From assembly GCA_003248775.1 (NCBI GenBank), contig QFQX01000020.1, positions 10,253-74,252 on the forward strand: a DNA stretch of 64,000 nt. Reading direction: 5' to 3'. Positions 7,316 through 16,087 of this stretch are shown here, in pieces. Origin of the DNA: Shinella sp. (lineage in GTDB: Bacteria > Pseudomonadota > Alphaproteobacteria > Rhizobiales > Rhizobiaceae). The notes under the pieces were generated by a model. That model ran no database searches. It saw only the letters and a program-made list of their open reading frames with translations, and had not been told where the DNA came from. Numbering within the stretch: position 1 is the first letter of the stretch; each line of letters opens with the position of its first letter. The position numbers and the translations under genes are program-made.

Positions 7316-9271
7316 ATGCTCCGTATCCCGGTATGCCGGAGCGGCAGCAACGTGACCAGGAAGCATGCGCTGCTGCGGTCATTGGGAAATGAGAAGCCGC
7401 TGTTGGCCGATGGTCGGCGGGCACCCGACCGGCGTGAGATTTCGTATCGCTGGCTTGTATGCACCTTTCTTGTCGGTGTGACCTCATGCACCCTTATGGG
7501 ATATGCGCTTTATGCTGCGGTCGAAGGCCGGCGGCAGCTTGCCATACCTGGTGAAGCTCTCGCGGCTGCGAATCTGAAGCCGGTTCACGAGGTATCCAGG
7601 CGCGGGACGCGTGTTGTCGACGCCAGGAATGCAACACGTGCGACCGACAAAACGGTCATGAAGGTTCCAATCATGGTGCGTGAACGCGGTGTGGATATCG
7701 TCCGGCCCGAATCTTTTTCCGTGGTGCGGATGACGCTTGCCGCAAATTACAAACTTTCGACGGATTACCCTGCCTTCGACCCTCTGGAAATATTTGCCGG
7801 CGCAAAGGAAACCGGGCTTCCGACCGCTCGCGTCACAGATATCTACGCGTCCGATGTCATGTCGGAGATCAGTCTCAGGAGCGTTCCATTTCCACTCCGT
7901 AATAACTCCTTGCCATTCTCGGACGCGATGAGCGTCGATGAAATCGAGCAGGATATCCGCAGCAACGGGTCGCTGCTCCTGGCCGAAAAAGCCTCGGTCA
8001 CTGGGACATACTACGTCGACCCGCAACGCTTTGCTGCGGACGTGGATGAGAATGCCGAAGTGGTGGGGAGTGTGGCGGCCCGTATTATCGAGGAAAATGT
8101 CAGTGTCGCGCTCCGCGAGGAGTATAATCCTGCGCTTCCTGAATTTGTCGATGATATCGTCCCTTCCCGAAGCACGCAGACGATATCAACAGCCCTCATC
8201 GCGGCTGGCTATGATTCTGAGAGTGCTGCGAATGTGGAGGAAGCCCTGACGGCCAGACTTCGTTCCAATGAGATCAATGGGAGCGACATCCTGCGTATCG
8301 GCATGCTGCAGGCAGGGGACGTGGGCCGTATTGTTCGCATCAGCCTGTACCGTAACGGCAGGCATGCTTTGACCCTCGCCGTGAATGACCAGCAACGCCT
8401 TGTTGCCGGAGCAGAACCCCCGCCGCTCGATGCAATCGCAACAACCTTTGAAGAAGGGACGCCTGCGGTTTCATCAATGCGCGACCCACCAACGGTCTAC
8501 GCCGGCATTTACCGGGCCGGCCTTTCCTACGGCATGACCAAAGAAATGATCACGCGGGTCATGCGGCTGGTGGCCGGCAGGATCGACCTCCAGGCAAGCA
8601 CAAGATCGACAGACAGGCTTGAAGCGTTCTTCTCCGCCGCCGATGAAAATGGCAAGGCGACCGGAGAGTCGGAGCTGCTCTATGTTCGAGGGCGTTTCGG
8701 GGAGACCGTCATGTCCTTTTACCGGTTTCAGGACCCAGAGACGGAATCTGTCGACTATTACGATGAGACGGGGAATGCGATCCGTCCGTTGCTGTTGCGC
8801 ACGCCGTTGCCGACGGGTCGCCTCACCTCAGGCTTTGGCGGCCGCATCGATCCATTTCTCGGTTATGCGAGAGGGCACACGGGGATCGACTGGGCAGCAT
8901 CAAGGGGGACCCCGATCATGGCAGCCGGCGACGGCGTGGTCGAGAAGGCCGGCTGGTCATCCAGCTACGGAAATCACACGGTTATCCGGCACAGCAACGG
9001 ATATGTGACATCGTACTCCCACCAGAATGCGATCGCCAAAGGCGTGCAGGCGGGCGCACGAGTCTCACAAGGCCAGATCATAGGATTCGTGGGATCAACC
9101 GGAAGATCGACGGGGTCTCACCTGCACTACGAACTCACAGTCAACGGGACCAGGGTTGACGCAATGAAAACCAGGTTTCCTCAAGCCGGAAACCTGACTG
9201 GAAAATCCCTGCAGCAATTCGAGATCGTCAGGGACCGGATCGACAGCCTCCTGAACAACATGCGGGGATGA
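7316..9271 (+). CDS. M23-family (LytM-type) murein endopeptidase, membrane-anchored
   Basis: 651 residues: cytoplasmic N-terminus, one membrane helix (about 46-68), a long periplasmic region and a C-terminal M23 domain. Zinc ligands are visible in GHTGID (H and D at about 522-526) and in SHLHYEL (about 602-606), so the enzyme is predicted active in cleaving peptidoglycan cross-bridges. The mid-region (about 230-480) resembles the OapA-like/M23-associated segments of rhizobial homologues. ATG at 7316 has TTGGAGG nine bases upstream. It is monocistronic and preceded by a MerR-type promoter, linking wall hydrolysis to a metal or redox signal. Confidence 0.88.
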   Translation: MLRIPVCRSGSNVTRKHALLRSLGNEKPLLADGRRAPDRREISYRWLVCTFLVGVTSCTLMGYALYAAVEGRRQLAIPGEALAAANLKPVHEVSRRGTRVVDARNATRATDKTVMKVPIMVRERGVDIVRPESFSVVRMTLAANYKLSTDYPAFDPLEIFAGAKETGLPTARVTDIYASDVMSEISLRSVPFPLRNNSLPFSDAMSVDEIEQDIRSNGSLLLAEKASVTGTYYVDPQRFAADVDENAEVVGSVAARIIEENVSVALREEYNPALPEFVDDIVPSRSTQTISTALIAAGYDSESAANVEEALTARLRSNEINGSDILRIGMLQAGDVGRIVRISLYRNGRHALTLAVNDQQRLVAGAEPPPLDAIATTFEEGTPAVSSMRDPPTVYAGIYRAGLSYGMTKEMITRVMRLVAGRIDLQASTRSTDRLEAFFSAADENGKATGESELLYVRGRFGETVMSFYRFQDPETESVDYYDETGNAIRPLLLRTPLPTGRLTSGFGGRIDPFLGYARGHTGIDWAASRGTPIMAAGDGVVEKAGWSSSYGNHTVIRHSNGYVTSYSHQNAIAKGVQAGARVSQGQIIGFVGSTGRSTGSHLHYELTVNGTRVDAMKTRFPQAGNLTGKSLQQFEIVRDRIDSLLNNMRG

Positions 9272-9279
9272 CACAAGGC

Positions 9280-9384
9280 TAGAGCGCTGTTCGATCTGAT
9301 TGAATCACATCGGCACTCTAAGCCCTTTTGTTTGAAGCATAAGCTTATCGATCCTCGTTTCACTCCGGTCGGATTATGCTCTAG
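9280..9384. repeat. Dispersed palindromic repeat, family 2 (long copy)
   Basis: The stretch starts and ends with TAGAGC/GCTCTA-type termini and carries the block AAGCATAAGCTTATCGATCC. A shorter, inverted copy lies at 59671-59735, sharing the ends and the block but lacking about 40 internal bases. Such elements are common between rhizobial genes. It lies just after the M23 gene stop. Confidence 0.7.
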
Positions 9385-9447
9385 ATCTCACAAACTTGCT
9401 GTCGTCGAGCCGTTGGAGTGGCGAAGCAGCCGGTGCCCTGAGATAAA

Positions 9448-9471
9448 AGCCCAGGTGCTCCGACCTGGGCT
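9448..9471 (-). terminator. Rho-independent terminator of the L,D-transpeptidase gene
   Basis: On the minus strand AGCCCAGGT-N6-ACCTGGGCT forms a nine-pair perfect stem followed by TTTTATCT, twenty bases beyond the stop at 9492. Confidence 0.75.
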
Positions 9472-9491
9472 GATGGTAGCGGACCAAGGGG

Positions 9492-10190
9492 TTATTGCCG
9501 CACGATAATACGGGCCCGGTTGGGGACGCGCTCGTAAAGATCGATGACGTCCTGATTGATCAGGCGGACACAGCCGGACGAAACAGCCTTGCCGATCGAA
9601 CTCCACTCTTTCGTGCCATGAAGACGATAGAGCGTATCCTTGCCATCCTGGAAGATGTAGAGCGCGCGTGCGCCCAATGCATTATCCGGTCCCGGTTCCT
9701 GGCCACCATTCTCGACTGAATATTTTGCCAGTTCGGGTTGCCTTGCTATCATTTCCGCAGGAGGTTTCCAGCGCGGCCATTTCTGTCGCCACTGGATCAC
9801 GCCCTCCCCCGCCCAGGCAAATCCGGCGCGGCCGAGACCCACACCGTAACGCATAGCCGTTCCTCCGGGCTCCACGACGTAGAGGAAGCGCGAGGGAACA
9901 TCCACGACCACCGTTCCCGGCGTTTCACCGGTCGTGTTGTCCACGCGCTGGCGATAGAATTTCGGGTCGATCTGTTGGTATGGAACCGCAGGGAGCTTAT
10001 GCCCCCCATCTTCCAGTGCTGCGTAACGCGCTGCTATTTCCTCGTCGCCTGGCGGACCGACTGGCCTGCGCACTGGCGTTGGCGACACCGTGATCTTGGC
10101 GATTGGCGCGGTCGCGCATCCCGCAAGCGTTCCTGTTGCAACGAGTGTTCCTATCAGGAAACCACGCCGATTTTGTAGAGTTTTTTCCAT
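9492..10190 (-). CDS. L,D-transpeptidase (ErfK/YbiS-type YkuD) lipoprotein
   Basis: 232 residues. The N-terminus has twin arginines (NRRGFLIG) and a lipobox LAGC with Cys25, suggesting export and lipid anchoring. The YkuD domain ends in H191 (LHGTKEW) and the catalytic S-S-G-C207-V-R motif, which is complete. Enzymes of this type form 3-3 cross-links or attach proteins to peptidoglycan. The start is ATG 10190 with GAGGTAAGGC upstream; the longer frame to 10472 lacks coding character. It is transcribed alone and ends at a good terminator. Confidence 0.9.
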   Translation of the reverse strand: MEKTLQNRRGFLIGTLVATGTLAGCATAPIAKITVSPTPVRRPVGPPGDEEIAARYAALEDGGHKLPAVPYQQIDPKFYRQRVDNTTGETPGTVVVDVPSRFLYVVEPGGTAMRYGVGLGRAGFAWAGEGVIQWRQKWPRWKPPAEMIARQPELAKYSVENGGQEPGPDNALGARALYIFQDGKDTLYRLHGTKEWSSIGKAVSSGCVRLINQDVIDLYERVPNRARIIVRQ

Positions 10191-10811
10191 GCCTTGCCTT
10201 ACCTCATCTATAGTCATATGCCGCCCACGTTGCCGCGGCTGTTCGACAACCTTCGAAGAGCCGAAGAACGCCGTCACTTCCCCGTCGCGCGCTGCCTTTC
10301 CGACGTGACAAACACGTAGGCGTCCGTGACCCTGCCATGTGTCGAAACGCGGTGACGATCCTGGATACGCAAAGCGCACAATCCATGCCCTCGAGCCCGA
10401 AATCCTGGATGCGAAGCGGCACTCGTTACTTATCCCCCACGGATCGTGAGCAGGCCTTACGACCTCTACCAACTAGAGATGCAAGAGGAAAAATGCCTTT
10501 CAGCCTCTGAGCAGGGCAGAAACCGGGAAATACTTGGTCAATACACCAGAGCGTCAGGCCGACGCGGGGCCGCTCAGCTGGAAAGGTACCGCAAATGGCG
10601 ACCGGCGCGTGTTCGGGACGCGAGCCGTCTATGAGAGACGTCGCCTTAGGGCCCAAACTCAATCAGGGGAGCGAAGAAAAAGCTTCTTGGGAATGGTTAA
10701 TAATGTTCGAATAATTCCCATCAATCTATACTATAATTCCGTCGAAAATTGTTCCGATATATTGCATTTCCTGCAGTATTGGTGCCCTAACCACCAATTG
10801 AGGGGCAGGAA
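10191..10811. other. Long intergenic region, AT-rich at its right end
   Basis: 621 bases with only shadow frames. Bases 10670-10800 are clearly richer in A/T than the surroundings and must hold the promoter of the gene at 10812; I could not place a MerR-type 19-base-spacer promoter here. Nothing else is supported. Confidence 0.5.
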
Positions 10812-11426
10812 ATGAAGCGAGTTATTATTGCGGCTTTGACGCTGATTTCAGCCATCGGCCAAGCCAACGCGAATGCGTTTCATTTCAACCCTTCCCAACG
10901 ACCTTCGCAATCGATGCAAACATTCGGCCAGTCCAGGATGCCGATTGGATATGCGCGCTTCTGTCAGAAATATGCGGACGAATGCACGCAGAAAGAAAAG
11001 GAGGGACGTCTTCAACTGACCGAGCAACGCTGGCGTCAGATGCTTGCAGTGAACTTTTCCACCAATACGGACATCGCTCCACGGACGGATATGGAAATAT
11101 ACGGCGTGGAAGAAGCCTGGGAAATACCAACCGTCGAAGGCGATTGCGAAGATTACGCATTACTCAAGAAAAAGCGCCTTGAGGCTTTGGGCTTCCCTGC
11201 AAGCTCACTTCTGATGACAGTCGGATTGAATGCCGACCGTGGTGGCCACGCCGTTCTGACCGTCACCACAGACAGGGGCGACTTTGTTCTCGATAATCTC
11301 GAAGCCAAAATCCTGTCGTGGAAAGACACCGAAATTTACTATCTCAAGCGCCAGTCTCCTGACGACCCCAATCGTTGGGAAAATCTCTTCGACCCGGCGA
11401 TGGGTTCGCCGATCCCACAATCCTAA
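10812..11426 (+). CDS. BTLCP transglutaminase-like cysteine peptidase (DUF920)
   Basis: 204 residues with a signal peptide (cleavage near ANA, residue 20). The catalytic triad of bacterial transglutaminase-like cysteine proteinases is visible: C112 in EGDCEDYALL, H146 in GGHAVLTV and D161 in VLDN. The family (PF06035, LapG relatives) cleaves periplasmic or surface proteins such as adhesins in Pseudomonas; the substrate here is unknown. ATG has AGGGGCAGGAA upstream. Its stop overlaps by four bases the stop of the convergent lspA gene. Confidence 0.88.
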   Translation: MKRVIIAALTLISAIGQANANAFHFNPSQRPSQSMQTFGQSRMPIGYARFCQKYADECTQKEKEGRLQLTEQRWRQMLAVNFSTNTDIAPRTDMEIYGVEEAWEIPTVEGDCEDYALLKKKRLEALGFPASSLLMTVGLNADRGGHAVLTVTTDRGDFVLDNLEAKILSWKDTEIYYLKRQSPDDPNRWENLFDPAMGSPIPQS

Positions 11427-11929
11427 AGCTTTTCGACGTTCAACGGATGAGGCTTGCTCTCGGCAGCGAAGAACGATCCGACAATGATGGAAAAGGCGCC
11501 CAGAACGATAAAGACGTCGGCGAGATTGAACGCCGGCCAGTGAAATCCGGCGATGTGGAAATCCAGATAGTCGGTCACCGCGCCATTAAAGAACCGGTCA
11601 ACGATATTACCCAATGCTCCGCCGGCGATCGAACCAAGCGCCAGGCGTTCATGATAGCGTGGAACGCGGGTAGCCCAGATCATGATGCCGATGACCAGCA
11701 TCAACTTCAACGCGGCAAATATCTGAGGCGCTTGCGAAACATAATCGGCAAACATGCCGAAGCTCACGCCATAATTGAAGACGAGCACCAGGTTAAAGAA
11801 TGGCGTAACCTCAATTGTTTGCGGCGGGCTCATGACCAGGCGAAGCATGAGAAGCTTGACGATCTGATCGATTGCTACCGCTGACACTGCAACGACGATT
11901 GGGGCTCTCAGCTTCAGCAGGCTCTGCAT
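11423..11929 (-). CDS. lspA: Lipoprotein signal peptidase II
   Basis: 168 residues with four membrane helices. Family motifs are present: FNYGVSFG (N52), GNIVDRFF followed by VTDYLDF, and FNLADVF with D138, covering both catalytic aspartates. It removes signal peptides from prolipoproteins at the inner membrane. It follows the dsbB-dsbA pair by 30 bases on the same strand. The chromosome normally carries an essential lspA in an ileS-like context, so this copy, placed with metal and disulfide genes, is probably an accessory paralogue. Confidence 0.92.
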   Translation of the reverse strand: MQSLLKLRAPIVVAVSAVAIDQIVKLLMLRLVMSPPQTIEVTPFFNLVLVFNYGVSFGMFADYVSQAPQIFAALKLMLVIGIMIWATRVPRYHERLALGSIAGGALGNIVDRFFNGAVTDYLDFHIAGFHWPAFNLADVFIVLGAFSIIVGSFFAAESKPHPLNVEKL

Positions 11930-11959
11930 TGGTTTACTTTCTTGCTCCGCGCAACAGTA

Positions 11960-12622
11960 TTAGGTTCCTGGCTTTCCAAGCGCCTTCAGTTCCGTCTGCA
12001 CCTGATTGAGAAGGCCCTGGGGGCTGAACTCCGTCAACGGCTTCCCGTTCACGTAAAAAGTCGGAGTTTGGCGTACGCCAATGACCTGCATATCTTCGAT
12101 ATCCTGTTTCAGCACTGCTTCAACTGCCGGGCTCTTCGCCTGAACACGCCCTTCGTCCAGATTGAAACCTGCCGCCACTGCGATCTGCCAGGCTTTTTCG
12201 AGATCGGGAGAGCCATCCTGCGCCCATTCTGGTTGCCGCTCCAGAATGGCCTCCAGCACCGGCTCGAACTTGTTCTGGATGCGCGCAGCCTCGAGAATTC
12301 GCACGGCTTCATCAGACCCTTTGTGAAGTGGCGTGTATCGCAACACGAGGCGCACATCCGGCCCGACCATCGACATGATCTGCTTCACATAAGGATAGAA
12401 GGCGCGACATGCTTCGCAGGAAGGATCGAAAAATTCGACGATCGTGACCGGCGCTTCGGCTTTCCCCATGATTGGCGAGTGAGCGCGCACAAGCCGTTCC
12501 TGGAAATTGCGTGCGCTTTCCGCCGCCTTGTCCGCCTGCAGGCGATTGTAGAAGGTCGCGCCTCCCGCGAAGGTGGCGACGGCGATTAAGGCCGTGAGGA
12601 TGACGACAAAACGTCGGTTCAT
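11960..12622 (-). CDS. DsbA-family thiol:disulfide oxidoreductase, membrane-anchored
   Basis: 220 residues: N-terminal hydrophobic segment (about 6-26) and a thioredoxin/DsbA domain. The active site is C69-E-A-C72, with the cis-proline loop RQTPTFYV near 187-194. CEAC with a neighbouring dsbB suggests the BdbD/ScsC-like branch oxidising exported proteins. ATG overlaps the dsbB stop by four bases (ATGA), so they are translationally coupled. The two genes and lspA appear to form one transcript from a MerR-type promoter. Confidence 0.9.
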   Translation of the reverse strand: MNRRFVVILTALIAVATFAGGATFYNRLQADKAAESARNFQERLVRAHSPIMGKAEAPVTIVEFFDPSCEACRAFYPYVKQIMSMVGPDVRLVLRYTPLHKGSDEAVRILEAARIQNKFEPVLEAILERQPEWAQDGSPDLEKAWQIAVAAGFNLDEGRVQAKSPAVEAVLKQDIEDMQVIGVRQTPTFYVNGKPLTEFSPQGLLNQVQTELKALGKPGT

Positions 12623-13062
12623 TTTTGAAGCCCCTTACGAATAGCGACAAGCAATACGATGATCAGCGAGAATACGACGAGGGAAAGCAACGGAAGCGGC
12701 AATGTGCCGAAGATGGTCATGTTGCTGTCCGAGCAAGAGGGCCCATCTGCACAGGGCTTGATGGATTCCGGAACGATGCCGAAATAGAGCAGGTTATGAA
12801 AAGCTGCGACAAGCCATCCTGCAACCGCGGTGGGAAGGGCATAGCGCCAGACAATTCCGTCGTTCAATAGTGCCGCCGCACCTAGTATGAACACCAGGGG
12901 GAACATGAACGCACGCTGAAACCAGCAAAGATTGCACGGTGCCTGCCCCATGACTTCCCCGATGAACAAGGCTGACAAGGACGATACCAACGCGAATATC
13001 CAGGCGGCAAACAGAAGCAGCCAGATTCTGCTTTCGCGGTCGTGCGAGCGAGAGTTTATCAC
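12619..13062 (-). CDS. DsbB/BdbC-type disulfide bond formation protein
   Basis: 147 residues with four predicted helices. Periplasmic cysteine pairs C43/C46 (PCNLCWFQR) and C104/C110 (PCADGPSC) match the two redox pairs that reoxidise DsbA and pass electrons to quinone. I choose GTG 13062 because GGAG lies six bases before it; a TTG at 13074 opens the same frame but has no site. The transcription start predicted from the MerR-type promoter (13115-13085) lies about 17 bases before this GTG. Confidence 0.9.
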   Translation of the reverse strand: MINSRSHDRESRIWLLLFAAWIFALVSSLSALFIGEVMGQAPCNLCWFQRAFMFPLVFILGAAALLNDGIVWRYALPTAVAGWLVAAFHNLLYFGIVPESIKPCADGPSCSDSNMTIFGTLPLPLLSLVVFSLIIVLLVAIRKGLQK

Positions 13063-13084
13063 GGGATTCTCCAATTTTCGGGAG

Positions 13085-13115
13085 AAAATAGACTCTCTAG
13101 CAGCTAGAGGGTCAA
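13085..13115 (-). promoter_or_regulatory. MerR-type promoter of dsbB-dsbA-lspA
   Basis: On the minus strand: TTGACC (13115-13110), 19-base spacer with CTCTAG-CTG-CTAGAG, and TATTTT (13090-13085). The dyad closely resembles CadR/PbrR-class operators (CTATAG/CTAGAG). It ends 22 bases before the dsbB start, a short leader. Confidence 0.7.
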
Positions 13116-13169
13116 GTGTGGATGGTCGAAAATATCTTCACCTTGCCAAGCTTTGGCATTTCCGCCGCA

Positions 13170-13200
13170 TTGACCCTGAAGTTACTCCAGACTGTACGGC
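13170..13200 (+). promoter_or_regulatory. MerR-type promoter without an intact downstream gene
   Basis: TTGACC (13170-13175), 19-base spacer with CTGAAG/CTCCAG half-sites, weak TACGGC (13195-13200). The rightward product would be at most a 30-codon frame (13235-13325), cut by a dispersed repeat. It diverges from the dsbB promoter. Probably the remains of a lost metal-response gene. Confidence 0.5.
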
Positions 13201-13319
13201 AGAAGCGAAATCTAGAGCACGGATCTCCGGAGATGAGCCTCATGAGGATAAGAGGATGCGCTATGGGGTTGGTCGTGGCTTGCATACCGTTCCGCACTAA
13301 GAATTCGACCTCGACTTGG

Positions 13320-13430
13320 CCCTAAAGCGTATCGCGATCTTTCAGATTCGCTCTCTACACTTTAAGACCTTGTTTCATTGCATGTCGTTGCCGCAAAACC
13401 GCTGTACACTTTTGCGCGACATGCTCTAGA
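13320..13430. repeat. Dispersed repeat family 1, copy A
   Basis: About 110 bases beginning CCTAAAGCGTATCGCGATC and ending CGACATGCTCTAG, closely matching copies at 15818-15926, 44560-44665 (inverted) and 63929-64000 (inverted, cut by the window). It encodes on one strand the recurrent spurious peptide AVLRQRHAMKQGLKA. Typical of rhizobial intergenic palindromic elements. Confidence 0.85.
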
Positions 13431-13479
13431 ACCGAGGCGTCGCCTCGAACTTCTGACCCTCGGCAGTCCTCTGCCTGGG

Positions 13480-13811
13480 GTTCACGAGCTTATATGCATT
13501 CCACCCGACGCTTGGGTTCTTGTTACGCAACTGAAGACCTCACTCACAGTAAATCCTGCGTGACTTCTTCATTTTGGTCGTCCATCCATTCCGCAGCAGG
13601 TGGACAAGCACGCGGCGATATCCATGACGTACGCGCGTCTCGCAAATCTCCCTGATCCATCTTCGAGAGGGGCCTGCCCGGTTCTTCGGGACTTGCAATC
13701 CTCGGTCGAGGTGTCGAACGTCGGGACCTCGCAGGCCCGCCGGATCGAAATCCCCCCATCCGCCAGCATCCCGTCGATCAGCTTGCGCTTTCGGGCAGAC
13801 CTCAGGGTCAA
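13480..13811 (-). pseudogene. IS3-family transposase OrfB remnant
   Basis: Reading leftward, one frame gives IDGMLADGGISIRRACEV and FDTST, then a frameshift leads to REICETRVRHGYRRVLVHLL and KMKKSRRIY, and after an in-frame stop GLQLRNK. These are successive segments of IS3-family OrfB (the part with the HTH-like and GYRR motif before the DDE core). The element has no detectable ends, so it is a decayed fragment next to the PBP gene. Confidence 0.75.
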
Positions 13812-13814
13812 AAC

Positions 13815-15572
13815 TCAATAGTTCAACAGGAGGGACTGGGTTTCCGCGGATCCGAAACGGGGCAGCACACCGAGAAGGGGTGCTGCCCGGCTGATGATCG
13901 ACCGGATCATCGGAGCTGAGGTGGATGCCGCCGTGCGGCCACCGCGCTCACCTGTCCGCGGGGCATCTACGATAGAAAGCACGATATATCTCGGCTTATC
14001 CATCGGAAATGCAGCGACGAACGCATTGAAATTGATGTCCTTCGCATATCGGCCGTTGATAACCTTGTCGGCGGTGCCTGTCTTGCCGCCGATACTGAAA
14101 CCCTCCACCTGAGCGCTACGCCCGGAGCCTTGCATGCCATTCAGTGCGTAGAGATATCGCATATCCGCACTGGTCTTTTCCTTGATGACCCTGCTCGAAA
14201 GCAATTTAGCCTGTTCGGGCGTGCGTGGAAGAAATGTTGGAGGAATGAAGCTTCCGCCATTCATGAGAGCCGCGGCAGCAACCGCCGTTTGCAACGGCGT
14301 GGTGGCGACCCCATGACCGAAGGAAATCGTGACCGAGTTGATCTTCTTCCATGTGCGCGGCTGGCTCGGCGTCGCCACACCTGGCATTTCGGTCTGCATC
14401 CTGGACAGGAGGCCAAGCTTCGTAAGGAACTGTTGATGCCCCTCTATGCCCACCATGTCGGCGACGGCCGCAGTTCCAATATTCGATGAATACTGAAACA
14501 CCTCGGGGATCGTAAGCGCTCGGTTCTTGCCCTTGAAATCCCGGATCGTGAAGCCGCCCATACGTATAGGACGGGAAGCATCCACAACAGAATTCAAGGT
14601 GATCTTGCCTTCGTCCAGACCCATTGCCAACGTAAAGCTCTTGAACGTGGAGCCCATCTCGTAGGTGGCATTGCTGATCCGGTTGAACCAACCTTTTTCA
14701 TATTCCTTGTCCACGCTGCCATTGGGCAGCGTCCGGGATGGTTCATTGGGATCGTAATCCGGAACGGACGCCATGGCCAAAACCTCGCCGGTCTCGACGT
14801 CCAGGATGATGGCCCCGGCCGCTTCCGCCTGATAGGCATCCATCGCGTTGGCAACGACGTCACGGACCATACTCTGAACGCGCAGGTCAATCGAGAGCCT
14901 GACCGGTTCCAGAGGCGTATTGCTGGTTAAGCCGGTCGCACGAAGGTCCGACAGCCCCTGTTGATCAAGGTATTGTTCCATACCCGCAAGCCCCTGGTTG
15001 TCGATGTTCACATGCCCCACGATGTGGGACGCGGTCGGCCCGCCGGGATAGAAGCGCCGTTTTTCCGGCCTGAAACCGATGCCCGGAATGCCGAGAGCCA
15101 GAATATCCGCCTGTTGCCTTGGGCTCAGTTGACGCTTCAGCCATTGAAAGCCTGTCTGCGACCTGAGCTTCTTATGGGTTTCCCGCCAGTCGAGGTCGGG
15201 AAGGATAGCGGCAAGTTTTTCGACCACCTCGTCGGCATCGACGATTCGACGGGGATCGGCATAGAGCGATACCATGTCGATATCAGTTGCCAGCAGTACC
15301 CCGTTGCGATCGACAATATCGGGGCGCGATGCGATGTTATCGATCTTCCCAATCGTTCCCGTAAGCGGTGGATCGACAAGGCCGTACTGGATAAGGCGGG
15401 CCCCGACCACAAGAAACACGAGGCAGAAGCACGCAACGATTATGCCCAATCGTTGCCTTGCCTGCTTCAGACGGCGAGAGTTTGCCGTTGCGGGAAAGTT
15501 TTCGTGTCCGGAGGACCGGCTCTTTATGATAAAATGCGTTCGGCTTTTGAGCCTGACGACAAATGAAATCAT
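13815..15572 (-). CDS. Class B penicillin-binding protein (FtsI-like transpeptidase)
   Basis: 585 residues: N-terminal membrane helix (about 42-62), PBP dimerisation domain and transpeptidase domain. The penicillin-binding motifs are intact: S308-T-F-K311, S362-S-N364 and K498-T-G-T501. The enzyme cross-links peptidoglycan at the septum or elsewhere. Location outside the dcw cluster and beside metal genes suggests a second FtsI-like copy rather than the essential division enzyme. The ATG at 15572 has a poor ribosome site, so the start is tentative. A transposase remnant lies just after its stop. Confidence 0.9.
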   Translation of the reverse strand: MISFVVRLKSRTHFIIKSRSSGHENFPATANSRRLKQARQRLGIIVACFCLVFLVVGARLIQYGLVDPPLTGTIGKIDNIASRPDIVDRNGVLLATDIDMVSLYADPRRIVDADEVVEKLAAILPDLDWRETHKKLRSQTGFQWLKRQLSPRQQADILALGIPGIGFRPEKRRFYPGGPTASHIVGHVNIDNQGLAGMEQYLDQQGLSDLRATGLTSNTPLEPVRLSIDLRVQSMVRDVVANAMDAYQAEAAGAIILDVETGEVLAMASVPDYDPNEPSRTLPNGSVDKEYEKGWFNRISNATYEMGSTFKSFTLAMGLDEGKITLNSVVDASRPIRMGGFTIRDFKGKNRALTIPEVFQYSSNIGTAAVADMVGIEGHQQFLTKLGLLSRMQTEMPGVATPSQPRTWKKINSVTISFGHGVATTPLQTAVAAAALMNGGSFIPPTFLPRTPEQAKLLSSRVIKEKTSADMRYLYALNGMQGSGRSAQVEGFSIGGKTGTADKVINGRYAKDINFNAFVAAFPMDKPRYIVLSIVDAPRTGERGGRTAASTSAPMIRSIISRAAPLLGVLPRFGSAETQSLLLNY

Positions 15573-15783
15573 TGCGGGTATCCAGGAAAAAGTCGGTGAC
15601 GCGGCTTCGACCCGTACTCGCCCTGTGACCCCGCCGGCATGTCGTAGAGCGGAAACCGGCGGGAATGCAGGCGCCCATCAAAACGATCAGGCACGCGTTA
15701 AAAGAAAGTTAAAACTGTTTCGAACGCGTCAACAAGCGTTTCACAACTGCGTGTTGAGCGGTGAACCTGTATAATTTTCTTGG

Positions 15784-15926
15784 AGCATTTCCGGCAAAAC
15801 CGCTGCTCACTTTTGACCCCTAAAGCGTATCGCGATCTTTCAGATTCGCTCGTCGCGCTTTAAGTCCTTGTTTCATCGCATGCCGTTGCCGCAAAACCGC
15901 TGCACACTTTTGCGCGACTGCTTTAG
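15784..15926. repeat. Dispersed repeat family 1, copy B, with a flanking partial family 3 unit
   Basis: 15818-15926 is a full family 1 copy (CCTAAAGCGTATCGCGATC to GACTGCTTTAG). Immediately before it, 15784-15815 (GCATTTCCGGC) is a half unit resembling the palindrome at 44073-44116. A 69-codon frame on the minus strand here is made by the repeat and is not a gene. Confidence 0.8.
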
Positions 15927-16032
15927 TGCCAGCGATTTCGCGTTCATCGAGGCAAAATCGGCTGGGTTGGCAATTGAAGCCTACCGAACGAGAATGAAAT
16001 TCTGTCAGCCGAAGAATCCTTACCATCACCCA

Positions 16033-16063
16033 TTGACCCTATAGTTGGTAGAGGAATTACTCT
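16033..16063 (+). promoter_or_regulatory. MerR-type promoter of the CDF exporter
   Basis: TTGACC (16033-16038), 19-base spacer with CTATAG/GTAGAG, TACTCT (16058-16063). The predicted start leaves a leader of about 18 bases to the ATG at 16088. The half-sites match Zn/Cd/Pb-type MerR operators, in keeping with an efflux gene. Confidence 0.75.
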
Positions 16064-16087
16064 CTTCCTTCGATCAAATACGAGGAC

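Noticed and set aside
15573..15760. MerR-type promoter for the PBP gene
   Set aside because: TTGACG with 19 bases can be found on the minus strand near 15735, but the spacer has no dyad and the -10 (TTTCTT) is poor.
15820..16029. 69-codon frame with peptide AVLRQRHAMKQGLKA
   Set aside because: Created by the family 1 repeat; the same peptide recurs wherever the repeat occurs.
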